This document shows positions 45,134-54,233 of a stretch of 64,000 nucleotides of DNA, one piece after another; the first letter of the stretch is position 1; the number at the start of each line of letters is the position of its first letter. The DNA is from Flavobacteriales bacterium (GTDB taxonomy: Bacteria; Bacteroidota; Bacteroidia; Flavobacteriales_F; PHOS-HE28): NCBI GenBank assembly GCA_016710015.1, contig JADJLR010000005.1:221696-285695 (forward strand), read 5' to 3'. The notes beneath the pieces were generated by a model. That model was not told the origin of the DNA. It did no database searches and saw only the letters and a list, made by a program, of their open reading frames with translations. Made by a program: the position numbers and the translations under genes.

Positions 45134-48100
45134 ATGAACGCACTTCGACACCTCCTCCTCTTTGCCTTCCTCCTCTCCCAAAGCCTGCTTTTCGCGCAGC
45201 AGATCAGCATCACCAGCGGGTCTGCTACCAGCTGTTCAGGCGTGATCGAAGACTCCGGCGGGCCGGATGGTGAATACGGCGACAACGAGAACTTCACCTT
45301 CACCATTTGCCCTGATGTGCCGGGGAATGTGATCTACCTGAACTGGTTGGTCTTCAACCTGAGCACCGCAGGCCAGAACGACGATAACATCACCATTTAT
45401 GATGGCGATAACACCAGCGCCATCACCTTGGGTTCGTATTCCGGCACTTCACTGCAAGGTCTTGTGGTGAGCGGTACGGTGTTCAACACCTCCGGTTGCC
45501 TCACCTTGGTCTTCCAATCCAACGGAACAGGCACAGGGAATTTCGCGGCGGGCTTCAACTGCACCATACCCTGCCTCAACCCAACCTCGGCAGCTACCAT
45601 GCCCGAGGCCATCCCCGCGTTGATCTGCCAAGGCGAAGAGGTCACCTTCAACGGTTCCGGTTCCAGCGCACAACCGGGTTACACGATCGCGCAATACCTG
45701 TGGGATTGGGACGATGGATCGGTGGATAGCACCAGTGGCCCGATCGCCAGCCACGTTTTCGACGACGATGGGGAGCACGTGGTCCAGCTTTATGTGACGG
45801 ATGACAACGATTGCAGCAACCTGAACTTGGTGGATCTGCAGATCCTGGTAAGCACCACACCATCCTTCGTGAACACGGATCCAAGCATCGAAACCTGCTT
45901 CGGAGAAACCGTACAACTCTATGGCCAAGGAGACCCCGTAACGTGGACCGGAATTCCCGATGCGAACTTCGGGGATGGCATCTTCCTGCCCGATGATGTC
46001 GGCCTGCCTTTCACGTCTTCCTTGACCTTCGAGCAATTCAACTCCGGACAAACATTGACCGATGTGTCCAACATCATTTCCATCTGTGTGGAAATGGAGC
46101 ACACCTTCATGGGCGACCTCGTCCTGCAGGTGCTCTGCCCCAATGGCCAGAGCATGATCTTCCACCAACAAGGCGGTGGCGGCACCTACATCGGTTCACC
46201 GAACGACACGGACAGCAACGAGGACCCCGTGATCGGCGAATGTTGGGAATACTGCTGGAGCCCCACCGCCACGAACGGAACGTGGATCGAAAATGTGGCC
46301 GCGGGAGGCAATACCACCCTGGCCGGTATCCCGGCGAATCAATCCATCAACCCAGGCACCTACGAGCCGGTGGAACCCTTCAGCAATTTGGTCGGTTGTC
46401 CGTTGAATGGTGATTGGACCTACCAGAGCACCGACCTCTGGGGTGCGGACAATGGATTCATCTGTTCCTGGTCCATCAATTTCGACCCGAACATCATCCC
46501 GGATGTGACCACCTTCACACCCACTTTCGGACCCGATATCGACTCTACGTTGTGGAGCGGAGGTACCGTTCCTGATGTGATCTCCGCGAATGGCGATACC
46601 ATCACCTTCACCGCCACGGCACCGGGCGTGTACCCCTTCAACTATCAAGTGACCGACAATTTCGGCTGCACGTACGACACCACCATTACCGTGACCATCG
46701 ACGAGCCCTTCGAAGTGGAAGCTGGGCCGGACATGGTGATCTGCGGCGACTCCTTGCAGTTGCAAGCATCCGTGATCGGTAGCGCTGCGAACTGCGTCTG
46801 GGAATTGGAGATGAACGATGATGCCTTCGATGGCTGGAACGGCGCGAGCCTCACGATCACGGTGGATGGAGTAGCGAACAACTACACGATTCCTTTCGGC
46901 GGGCAATCCATCGCGAATATCCCGGTGAATGCAGGAGACGTGATCACCCTGAACTATGCGCCCGGGAATTGGGAGAGCGAGGTCTCCTACATCTTGTATG
47001 ATGACCAAGGCAACGTGATCTTCGAAGATGGACCAAATCCGGATGTAGGTATGGTTTGGACCGGCAACGCGACCTGCGGCGGTTCCGGTGGCATGGTCTG
47101 GTCCTGGACCCCGGTGGAAGGGCTTTCCGATCCGAACATTCCGAACCCCATGGTGTATGTGACCAGCCAGACCTTATTCACGGCGACGGCATATGTTGCT
47201 GGGCATCCGATATGTGTTGCCATGGACAGCGTCACCGTGACCTTGGACCCCGGACTGGATCCCGGACTCGACTCCGTGGTCGTGGTCTGTGCAACGCCGC
47301 CATCGTTCCAGATGATCGATATGCTTGGTGGAACCCCATCGGCCGGCGGCGAATGGACCGATGCGAACGGTCTGCTTGTTCCAGGGGTCTTCGATCCGGT
47401 CGTTGATGCTGCGGGTATCTATACCTACACCGTGACCACACCGCTCGGTTGTGTGGGAACAGCGGACCTGGACATCACCATCCTCCCGGCCTCCGACCCC
47501 ACGTGCTGCGGTATCGTGGATGCTGGCCCGGACTCGACGATCTGCACCCTCACTTACGGCCTCAATGCGTCCATAGGTAACACGGGCGTGGGTGGTTGGA
47601 GCGGGCCTGCGGGTTATGTCTTCGCGGATGCATCCGATCCGGCTACGGAGGTCTCGGCTCCAGCAACTGGTCCTGCGATGTTCCGCTGGATCGAGTACGA
47701 TGGCGTGCTCTGCTACTTGGAGGATAGCGTGACCATCACCTTCACACAACCGATCACCAGTGTCATGAGTACCACCGATGCCATCTGCTTCCAAGCGTGT
47801 GATGGTACTGCGGATGTGACGGTAAGCGGCGGACTTGAGCCATTCGTCTATGCGTGGACGGATAATGTCGCAGCGGATACAACGAGTGCCATCGATCTGT
47901 GTGCAGGAGACTACGAGGTCACCATCACGGATGTGAATAGCTGCGTTGGAAGCGCCCTCTTCACGATCGGGCAACCGGTCTTGTTGGAGATCGATTCCAT
48001 CAGCTTCGTTGAACCGTGGTGCTTCGGTTCCTGTGATGGTTCTGTCACCATCACCGATGCGGAAGCCGTGGAGTACAGCTTCGATAACGGTGCCTCTTGG

Positions 48101-48751
48101 TCTGCTGCTTCCACGTTGATGGATGCATGCATGGGTGATCATGGACTGATGATCCGCAACAGCGATGGCTGCGAAGGTGCCCTCCCGATGTTCTTACCGG
48201 AACCACCCCCGATCATCGCGGAATTCGCGCACGGACCGATCCCCGCCAATGTGAACGCACCAACGATCTTCTTCTACGACCAGTCGCAACAAGCGCAGAC
48301 CTGGGCGTGGGATATCGCGGGTCTTGCTTTTCCAACGGATCAGGATCCCGCGTTCACATTCAGCAATAAGGAACCCGGTAGCTATGAGGTGTGCTTGGTA
48401 GCCGCCGACGACCACGCCTGCCCGGATACCATTTGCCATACAGTGATCATCGATGACGTGCTCTTCGCGTACGTTCCCAACGCCTTCACCCCGGACGGCG
48501 ATGGTGAGAACGAAGAATGGGGCATGCACATCAACATCCCGGATATCGCCACCTTCGACCTCACGGTCTATGATCGTTGGGGGCAGGTGGTATTTGCCGC
48601 TACCGACCCCTTCATTCCATGGAACGGCACCTACCAGAACGGAGGTGGAGAATTGATGAAACAGGATGTGTACGCGTACAGGATCATCTACCAGATCAAG
48701 AGCACGGGTGGCGTGCGCGAACACTTGGGGCACGTGACCTTGCTGAAATAA
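45134..48751 (+). CDS. large secreted adhesin with CUB-like, PKD, P-domain-like and SprB-type repeats, T9SS type B
   Basis: The 1205-residue protein has a signal peptide (MNALRHLLLFAFLLSQSLLFA). In order it shows a CUB-like domain (about 25-140; TIYDGDNT), a PKD domain (about 155-230; DWDDGSVDS), a proprotein-convertase P-domain-like stretch (about 270-450; DLVLQVLCPNGQSM), Ig-like repeats opening with EAGPDMVICGDSL and DAGPDSTICTLT, SprB-type repeats (DGTADVTVSGGLEPFVYAW and DYEVTITDVNSC) and the type B sorting domain (VPNAFTPDGDGENEEW, YDRWGQVVF, HLGHVTLLK). It should be a T9SS-exported surface adhesin, perhaps in gliding or attachment. The ATG at 45134 is the first giving a signal peptide. 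Confidence 0.87.
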   Translation: MNALRHLLLFAFLLSQSLLFAQQISITSGSATSCSGVIEDSGGPDGEYGDNENFTFTICPDVPGNVIYLNWLVFNLSTAGQNDDNITIYDGDNTSAITLGSYSGTSLQGLVVSGTVFNTSGCLTLVFQSNGTGTGNFAAGFNCTIPCLNPTSAATMPEAIPALICQGEEVTFNGSGSSAQPGYTIAQYLWDWDDGSVDSTSGPIASHVFDDDGEHVVQLYVTDDNDCSNLNLVDLQILVSTTPSFVNTDPSIETCFGETVQLYGQGDPVTWTGIPDANFGDGIFLPDDVGLPFTSSLTFEQFNSGQTLTDVSNIISICVEMEHTFMGDLVLQVLCPNGQSMIFHQQGGGGTYIGSPNDTDSNEDPVIGECWEYCWSPTATNGTWIENVAAGGNTTLAGIPANQSINPGTYEPVEPFSNLVGCPLNGDWTYQSTDLWGADNGFICSWSINFDPNIIPDVTTFTPTFGPDIDSTLWSGGTVPDVISANGDTITFTATAPGVYPFNYQVTDNFGCTYDTTITVTIDEPFEVEAGPDMVICGDSLQLQASVIGSAANCVWELEMNDDAFDGWNGASLTITVDGVANNYTIPFGGQSIANIPVNAGDVITLNYAPGNWESEVSYILYDDQGNVIFEDGPNPDVGMVWTGNATCGGSGGMVWSWTPVEGLSDPNIPNPMVYVTSQTLFTATAYVAGHPICVAMDSVTVTLDPGLDPGLDSVVVVCATPPSFQMIDMLGGTPSAGGEWTDANGLLVPGVFDPVVDAAGIYTYTVTTPLGCVGTADLDITILPASDPTCCGIVDAGPDSTICTLTYGLNASIGNTGVGGWSGPAGYVFADASDPATEVSAPATGPAMFRWIEYDGVLCYLEDSVTITFTQPITSVMSTTDAICFQACDGTADVTVSGGLEPFVYAWTDNVAADTTSAIDLCAGDYEVTITDVNSCVGSALFTIGQPVLLEIDSISFVEPWCFGSCDGSVTITDAEAVEYSFDNGASWSAASTLMDACMGDHGLMIRNSDGCEGALPMFLPEPPPIIAEFAHGPIPANVNAPTIFFYDQSQQAQTWAWDIAGLAFPTDQDPAFTFSNKEPGSYEVCLVAADDHACPDTICHTVIIDDVLFAYVPNAFTPDGDGENEEWGMHINIPDIATFDLTVYDRWGQVVFAATDPFIPWNGTYQNGGGELMKQDVYAYRIIYQIKSTGGVREHLGHVTLLK

Positions 48752-48767
48752 GGACCGTCGGCTTTGC

Positions 48768-48805
48768 GAAGAAGGGCCTCATGCAATGGCATGGGGCCCT
48801 TCTTC
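48768..48805. terminator. bidirectional 17-bp hairpin terminator
   Basis: GAAGAAGGGCC pairs with GGCCCTTCTTC, and the stem continues inward through a T-G wobble to CATGC/GCATG, closing on an AATG loop. It lies between two convergent genes (adhesin and methylguanine methyltransferase) and should end both transcripts. There is no long T run. Confidence 0.65.
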
Positions 48806-48813
48806 ATTCCGAC

Positions 48814-49368
48814 CTATTGCGCCTCCTCATTCAACGCGCTGAACAGGTCCGCACGATCAGCACCGATGCCTGCTTCCAGCCGCAAGAGGGAACGCTTCGT
48901 TGGTATTCCGCCCGCATAGCCCATCAGTTCCCCGCTGCTACCGATCACCCGGTGGCAGGGCACGATGATGGAGATCGCATTGGCCCCATTCGCAGAGGCC
49001 ACCGCTCGGATCGCGGTGCGCTCGGCAACACGCTCCGTCAAGGCTGCGTAGCTCAACGTGGACCCATACGGGAGCGCGACCAATGCATCCCATACCCGCA
49101 ACTGGAATTCGGTACCGACCATCCGCACGGGAATGTCGAAGTCCTTCCGAGCACCTGTGAAGTACGCCTCCAATTGCTCCATCGCCGTTTCGATCACAGG
49201 TGAAGTGCCCTCCACGAAAGAGGTTCCCAAACCGCGCTGTATGCGCCCATCGATCGTGGTCCGCATTCGGCGATAGCGCCAATCGCACAAACAAAGTGCC
49301 TGTTCGTAGGACCCCACGAGCAATTCCCCGAATGGTGTGCTGAACGGACGGATGATGATCCTCCTCAT
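48814..49368 (-). CDS. methylated-DNA--protein-cysteine S-methyltransferase
   Basis: The 184-residue suicide enzyme removes O6-alkyl groups from guanine by transfer to its active-site cysteine. The hallmark IIVPCHRVIG is near residue 135, preceded by FQLRVWDALVALPYGSTLSYAAL and the helix-turn-helix ASANGANA, followed by GYAGGIPTKRSLLRLE. Length and layout match Ogt/MGMT proteins without an Ada regulatory domain. It is convergent with the adhesin gene, separated by a hairpin terminator. Confidence 0.94.
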   Translation of the reverse strand: MRRIIIRPFSTPFGELLVGSYEQALCLCDWRYRRMRTTIDGRIQRGLGTSFVEGTSPVIETAMEQLEAYFTGARKDFDIPVRMVGTEFQLRVWDALVALPYGSTLSYAALTERVAERTAIRAVASANGANAISIIVPCHRVIGSSGELMGYAGGIPTKRSLLRLEAGIGADRADLFSALNEEAQ

Positions 49369-49527
49369 GGTGGATGAAGGTAGCTACGCCTCTCCAAGCC
49401 GGTATTGACCCGGACATGTGCGGAAGGCCACCGGATCGGGGCACTGACCGCTCAGTTGAATTCGAGAAACGACTTGGTTCGACCGAATGACTTCTACTTG
49501 GGTGGAATTACCGAGCTTCGCGCCCCA

Positions 49528-51009
49528 ATGCGCTATCTGGTACTCGTCCTCGCTCTATTCGTTCGTCTTCTTGGCCATGCCCAGGATGAGTGTCCTGTGC
49601 AATTGAACGCCACCGCACCCACCTGCCCCGGCGATGCCGATGGGTCCCTCACCGTTGTCGGTGTAGGAGGTCCATACACCTATGCGTGGGCACACGACCC
49701 GACCATCACGGTGGCCACGGCAGGAGGACTCGCTGTGGGCGATTATGTCGTTTTCGTGAACGGCGATGATGGTTGCGGGTCGGTCCTTTTCGGAGTAGTG
49801 GATGAACCCATCGTGACCCCACTAGGCACCATGACCACGACCGACATCAGTTGCCCCGGTGCTGCGGATGGTACGGTGAGCTTTACCGTTTCCCCGGGAC
49901 CGTACACGTGGGAATGGTTGGATGCTCCCCTGTTGACCGCCACCACACGCATTGACCTCGGACCAGCCAATTTCACCGTGTTGGTTTCCGGCGGCACCTG
50001 CCCCTCTTTCATCAGTGCCTCGCTCGGCGACCCCTACATCGACATCGGCGGAGCGGCGGTGTATTGCCCTTCGAGCCCGCCCGTACTCACCGCGTTTCCG
50101 CAATGGGGTTTCCAACCGGACCTCTACCTATGGAGCACGGGCGAGATCACTACCACGATCACTATCGTCCCAGGCACCGAGGGCGTGATCGATGTGATCG
50201 GTGTGGATACCGTGCTGGGATGTTCCGCGATGGGCGATATCACTTTGACAGAATTACCCTACCCCACCGTCGCATTCGCTGCACCGGACACGGTCTGCAT
50301 CCGTGTGAATGCCATCGCCATCACCACCGCAACTACAGCGGATTCCTTGGTCTGGCGCTGGGGTGCGAATGGATACAGCAACGAGGAGAACCCGACCGTG
50401 AATTTCACGCGACCCTTTTGGCAACCCATTTCGCTACAAGGCTTCGACCTTTTCGGTTGCGGCGGTCCACCGGTAAGGGACAGTGTGTACGTGCGCCCCC
50501 GGCTGCCTGCCAACTTCACCTTGGAACAGGTGCCCTGCACGCCCATGGTGGACATCGTCTTCTCCAGTCCGTCGGATTCCTGCGCATTCTTCGTCGGCGA
50601 TAGCCTGATCATGGACCTTTGCAGCGGATACGTACGCAGGGATATGCGACGGTACCAAGAGTACGACTTCACCTTCTACTCCACCCAGCCGAACCGGTGC
50701 GATGATACGAGTGCGGTACACATCGACGTGCGGACCGAACCCACCCTCTTCCTGCCCAATGCCTTCACTCCGGATGGCGACGGCATCAATGACACCTGGC
50801 CCGGACCGGTCGACATTCCTGAGGATGGCTTCGAGGTCCAACTCTTCGACCGCTGGGGGGTGAGCCAATGGGCCAGCATCGATACCCAAGCCAAATGGGA
50901 TGGCTCTCTCCTGCCCGTGGGTGTGTACGTGTACACCATGCGGCACCGCGACCCCTGTGAGCCCACCCAGGAAGTGGCGCGTAACGGAACGGTGACCTTG
51001 ATACGCTAA
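49528..51009 (+). CDS. secreted protein with SprB-like repeats, T9SS type B sorting domain
   Basis: The 493-residue protein has a short signal peptide (MRYLVLVLALFVRLLGHAQ), then SprB-like repeats (APTCPGDADGSLTVVGVGGPY and DISCPGAADGTVSF), Ig-like beta domains in the middle, and the type B T9SS sorting domain (FLPNAFTPDGDGINDTW, LFDRWGVSQW, NGTVTLIR). It should be exported by T9SS and attached to the surface. The ATG at 49528 is the first that gives the signal peptide; a longer frame upstream has no such feature. Confidence 0.84.
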   Translation: MRYLVLVLALFVRLLGHAQDECPVQLNATAPTCPGDADGSLTVVGVGGPYTYAWAHDPTITVATAGGLAVGDYVVFVNGDDGCGSVLFGVVDEPIVTPLGTMTTTDISCPGAADGTVSFTVSPGPYTWEWLDAPLLTATTRIDLGPANFTVLVSGGTCPSFISASLGDPYIDIGGAAVYCPSSPPVLTAFPQWGFQPDLYLWSTGEITTTITIVPGTEGVIDVIGVDTVLGCSAMGDITLTELPYPTVAFAAPDTVCIRVNAIAITTATTADSLVWRWGANGYSNEENPTVNFTRPFWQPISLQGFDLFGCGGPPVRDSVYVRPRLPANFTLEQVPCTPMVDIVFSSPSDSCAFFVGDSLIMDLCSGYVRRDMRRYQEYDFTFYSTQPNRCDDTSAVHIDVRTEPTLFLPNAFTPDGDGINDTWPGPVDIPEDGFEVQLFDRWGVSQWASIDTQAKWDGSLLPVGVYVYTMRHRDPCEPTQEVARNGTVTLIR

Positions 51010-51043
51010 CGATCCGATCGATACCACTTGGGCGAGGATGCAG

Positions 51044-51051
51044 TATCTTGT
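51044..51051 (+). promoter_or_regulatory. Bacteroidota -7 promoter box (TATCTTGT)
   Basis: The box lies 18 bases before the ATG at 51070 of a small cytoplasmic protein gene. Confidence 0.4.
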
Positions 51052-51069
51052 GGTCTAGTCCATATTCCC

Positions 51070-51516
51070 ATGAGCGCTGGTGCAATGCACGAGAACGACG
51101 AGATCCTGTTCCACGAGCCTTTCCTTATGGTGAGCTACTGCGCCGAGCAGAACATGATCATGCTCCGTTGGAATGGCTACGCTTCGCCAGAGAACTACAA
51201 GCGCGGCATGACCTTCGTCGCGGATCAAGTGATCGCCAAGAAGATCACGTACTGGCTGAACGACCTCCGGAACATGACCGCCATATTGCAACCCGAAGAA
51301 ACGTGGACCAACGAGGTCTGGTTCCCGCGTTTACTGGCCGGATGCGTGGTGAAGAAGATGGCCTTCCTACCAGCCGCCGATTTCTTCAACCAGATGAGCG
51401 TGGACCGCATCATGGACCGCACCATCGGAGCCCGCAGCTTCCAAGTGGGGTACTTCCCTTCGGAAAAGGAGGCCCTGCATTGGCTGATGAACGAGGTACA
51501 CCAGCACCGTGTGTAG
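51070..51516 (+). CDS. small STAS/SpoIIAA-like protein of unknown function
   Basis: The 148-residue soluble protein begins MSAGAMHENDEILFHEPFLM; a second in-frame ATG (MHENDE) lies 15 bases further on. The pattern of an early beta-strand (MIMLRWNGYASPENYKRGM), a helix and LLNDLRNMTAI-like strand resembles the SpoIIAA/STAS-like proteins common in Bacteroidota, in which WxG and DxR segments recur. No catalytic motif is seen. It has its own promoter box and no obvious partner. Confidence 0.6.
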   Translation: MSAGAMHENDEILFHEPFLMVSYCAEQNMIMLRWNGYASPENYKRGMTFVADQVIAKKITYWLNDLRNMTAILQPEETWTNEVWFPRLLAGCVVKKMAFLPAADFFNQMSVDRIMDRTIGARSFQVGYFPSEKEALHWLMNEVHQHRV

Positions 51517-51856
51517 AGGATACCCGGGTACTTCCTGACTGCCCATTGGGGCCGATGCGCCTCACAAGCCATGTTTTGTGCGACACCGTTAGGCTTTGTA
51601 CCGAAGTCCATTGGAACGATGTCAGGCGTCGTATTAGCACCAAAGATCGCGCGTGGGGAGTGAAGGCCCTTTCCCGGACCTAGAGCATGCCCTCGCCCCA
51701 TTTTGAACCTGCTATTTCCTGCCGGGCGGTCTCCACTTCTGGTGCAGGCATCTTCCTTTTCGTGTTCACATTACCGAGGGGTTCTCGATAAGAGGGTGAA
51801 AGCACATTCCTTACCTTCGGAAAGTGCACCGACCGTATCACCGATACCATACGACA
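51517..51856. other. non-coding spacer
   Basis: No gene, repeat or RNA was recognised in this stretch apart from the promoter box at 51812. Open frames across it are short and lack homology I can recognise. Confidence 0.5.
51812..51819 (+). promoter_or_regulatory. Bacteroidota -7 promoter box (TACCTTCG)
   Basis: The TAnCTTsG box lies 37 bases before the ATG at 51857 of the lipoprotein gene. Confidence 0.45.
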
Positions 51857-53107
51857 ATGACACGCTACAGCGCACTCTTGGCCCTCGCATCGTTCATCCT
51901 ATTGTCATCCTGTGCCAACGCCCCAGACGAAAGCACGATGGCCGATGGCAGCAATATGGATGAATTGGCCATGGCCGTAGCGCAGCGCACCGGTGGTGTG
52001 TACGTGCCACAGGACATGCAACAGGGCATGCAACAGCACATGCCGCAGGATAACATGCCGGGAGGCGTACCTACAAACATGCAACAGCCTACAGGAAGCG
52101 GCAAGGTGGTGATGCACCCGATCATGGACTCGAAGACGGGTATGTTAGCCTCCCAAATGCCCCTGCCCGATACCTGGCGGATCACCAATTCGAAGAACCC
52201 CGAGGACCCGGCCATTGTGGGGCCAAGCGGAATCAAGATCTTCTACCGTAAAGGCGGTTCACACTTCTACAGCAACGACCGCATGATGCAGGAGAGTTAC
52301 CGGATGGCCGGACAGCCGATGCGGCCGCCCGTCCCGATCGAGCAGTTGTTGCAACAGGAAATTGCACCGAACCTGCAGCGCCAAGGCATGCAGTTCGTGC
52401 GGAACTATCAGCTGCCCGAGGTGGCACGCCGCAGCCAGCAATACGGCAGCAAAATGTACAAAGCGACAGCCTCGAACGACAGCTTCAACGCAATGGGCTC
52501 CGAGTGGAACGATAAGGAAGGGAAGCCGGTGATGATGATCGTGAACCTATTCGTGAGCCAAGGACAGCAGGATGTGTTCTGGTACTATCACCTACAGGTG
52601 CTGACTGCGGAAAAGCCTGCCTTCGAAGAGGCGAAAAAGGCGTTCATATACGGCCTCGCGAACACCCAGGACAACCCACAGCAGATCGCAGCCAACAACG
52701 CTGCCGCGCAGCAGAGCTGGGCACAACACAACGCCAATGAACAGCAGAAGGCCAACCAGAGCTGGGCACAGCACAACGCTAGGATGCAGCAGAACCAAGC
52801 CGCCTTCGATCAGCAACAGGCCACGCACCGCAGCACCGTGGATGCCGTGAACAACTCCATGATGAGCACCTACAATTCACAGAACGCATCCGGTGATCAC
52901 ATGCAACGCGATTTCATCAACACGATGCGTGGCGAGGAGACCGTGAACAACCCGGCCGATGGCCAGCAGTACCAAGTGGAGTCGGGAGCGAACCAGTATT
53001 GGATGAACAACAACAACGAGTACATCCCCAGCAACAACACGATGTTCGACCCCAACGCCGACCCGAACCTGTGGAACCAACAGTGGCAGGAGGTGACCCC
53101 GGAGTGA
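51857..53107 (+). CDS. Asn/Gln/Met-rich lipoprotein
   Basis: The 416-residue protein has a lipoprotein signal (MTRYSALLALASFILLSSC, lipobox LSSC with Cys19). After it come a Gln/Met-rich segment with DMQQGMQQHMPQDNMPGG, a folded middle (about 90-260; MPLPDTWRI, GPSGIKIFYR, FWYYHLQVL) and a C-terminal low-complexity part with SWAQHNA repeats and clusters of Asn and Gln. The function is unknown. It should be anchored in a membrane, most likely facing the periplasm or the outside. The stop is immediately followed by the convergent AlkD-like gene end. Confidence 0.75.
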   Translation: MTRYSALLALASFILLSSCANAPDESTMADGSNMDELAMAVAQRTGGVYVPQDMQQGMQQHMPQDNMPGGVPTNMQQPTGSGKVVMHPIMDSKTGMLASQMPLPDTWRITNSKNPEDPAIVGPSGIKIFYRKGGSHFYSNDRMMQESYRMAGQPMRPPVPIEQLLQQEIAPNLQRQGMQFVRNYQLPEVARRSQQYGSKMYKATASNDSFNAMGSEWNDKEGKPVMMIVNLFVSQGQQDVFWYYHLQVLTAEKPAFEEAKKAFIYGLANTQDNPQQIAANNAAAQQSWAQHNANEQQKANQSWAQHNARMQQNQAAFDQQQATHRSTVDAVNNSMMSTYNSQNASGDHMQRDFINTMRGEETVNNPADGQQYQVESGANQYWMNNNNEYIPSNNTMFDPNADPNLWNQQWQEVTPE

Positions 53108-53776
53108 TCACTTCAACTTGCGTGTAGCTTCCCGTTCGCTGAGCGGACTCAACTTCCGCGATCGCACGAAAGCAAGCACCGCGCTCGGATCCGTTCCACC
53201 AAGGCTCCTCAATGCCCAGCCGATGGCCTTGCGAATGAAGAAGTCCGGGTGTGTTGCGTGCCGTTCGATGTTCGCGAAAAGTAGTCCTTGGTCCGTTTCT
53301 ATCTTCCATTGCAGTTGGAAGATGATCGCCGTACGGTTCAACCACATGTTCCCGCTTTCGATCCATCGCCTGTTCCATTTCGTGATCTCCTTCGGGTTGC
53401 GCTTCAGGATCGCCCCGGCCACATGCACTGCGAGTGTATCCACGCTGTCCCACCAACTCTTCGTGGTGATGACCTCTTCCACGAAAGGCAGGTGATCCGG
53501 ACCGAGGATCTTTGCGAACTTGATCAATAGGTCCACTCCCACTTGGTGCATTTCACGCTCTGGATAGGCGAACGCTTTGCGCACAATAGCAGGTAGGTCA
53601 TTCAGCGCTGGGACACCATAGATGCCCATGTGCTCTTTCATCAATGCACGGCGTTCTGGGGTCTTGATCCCGAAGTAGGGGAAATGCCCCTTCATATAGG
53701 CGGCCATCGCTGTTGCATTCATCGGATCTGCGTGTTGCTTGAAGGAGCGATGCAAAGGAGTAAGCCAAGGGTCCAT
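53108..53776 (-). CDS. AlkD-like DNA alkylation repair protein
   Basis: The 222-residue protein is a HEAT-repeat DNA glycosylase of the AlkD/DNA-alkylation-repair family, which frees N3- and N7-alkylated purines. Typical segments are YMKGHFPYFGIKTPERRALMK near the N-terminus, REMHQVGVDLL, VITTKSWWDSVDTLA and FFIRKAIGWALRSLG near the C-terminus. The conserved Trp-Trp-Asp and Arg-Lys residues that line the active cleft are present. The ATG at 53776 is favoured over one at 53794 because a CAACTTTG box sits directly before it and the family starts there. Confidence 0.88.
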   Translation of the reverse strand: MDPWLTPLHRSFKQHADPMNATAMAAYMKGHFPYFGIKTPERRALMKEHMGIYGVPALNDLPAIVRKAFAYPEREMHQVGVDLLIKFAKILGPDHLPFVEEVITTKSWWDSVDTLAVHVAGAILKRNPKEITKWNRRWIESGNMWLNRTAIIFQLQWKIETDQGLLFANIERHATHPDFFIRKAIGWALRSLGGTDPSAVLAFVRSRKLSPLSEREATRKLK

Positions 53777-54233
53777 GCCACAAAGTTGCTCCATCGGATC
53801 CGGTATCCATAGACCTTGACCACCTGTGAGTTCCTCTCAATGAGTGATGCATCGACCAACGTGGAGGACCTCCTGTTCATGGGAACAGACCTTCTTTACG
53901 CACACCCCAAGTCGGCACTCCACCATCAATGACGTGCGGGTGTTGATCGTCCCTTGGGTCGCGAAACGTGATGGTCGTTCGCCGAAAGAACACTCGGAAG
54001 GTGGAGTCCGTGTGTGTGCCATGGATACGATCCGTTGGGACAGCACCAAGGCTGAGCTTTGGCCATCGAAGTAGGCAATCTTCGCCGCGTTCGATCGGTG
54101 GGCATGCGCTATGACTTCAGTCATGCAGGTGGTCATGCTTTTCTTGTTCCTTTGACGAATACTGACCGCTGTTCCCCGAACGAGCGTTCATGGATAGCGT
54201 TCGATCGAAATCGGCAACATCGTCTCTGATCAC
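53777..54233. other. spacer without recognised gene
   Basis: Only short unconvincing frames are present, such as a 30-codon plus-strand frame at about 53838 and a 76-codon one at 53844. A TTCCTTTG stretch near 54141-54148 may be a promoter for the DUF389 gene. I see no RNA or repeat. Confidence 0.4.

Noticed and set aside
53838..54074. Small open frames on the plus strand between AlkD-like and DUF389 genes
   Set aside because: They are short, overlap in different frames, and show no signal peptide or domain.
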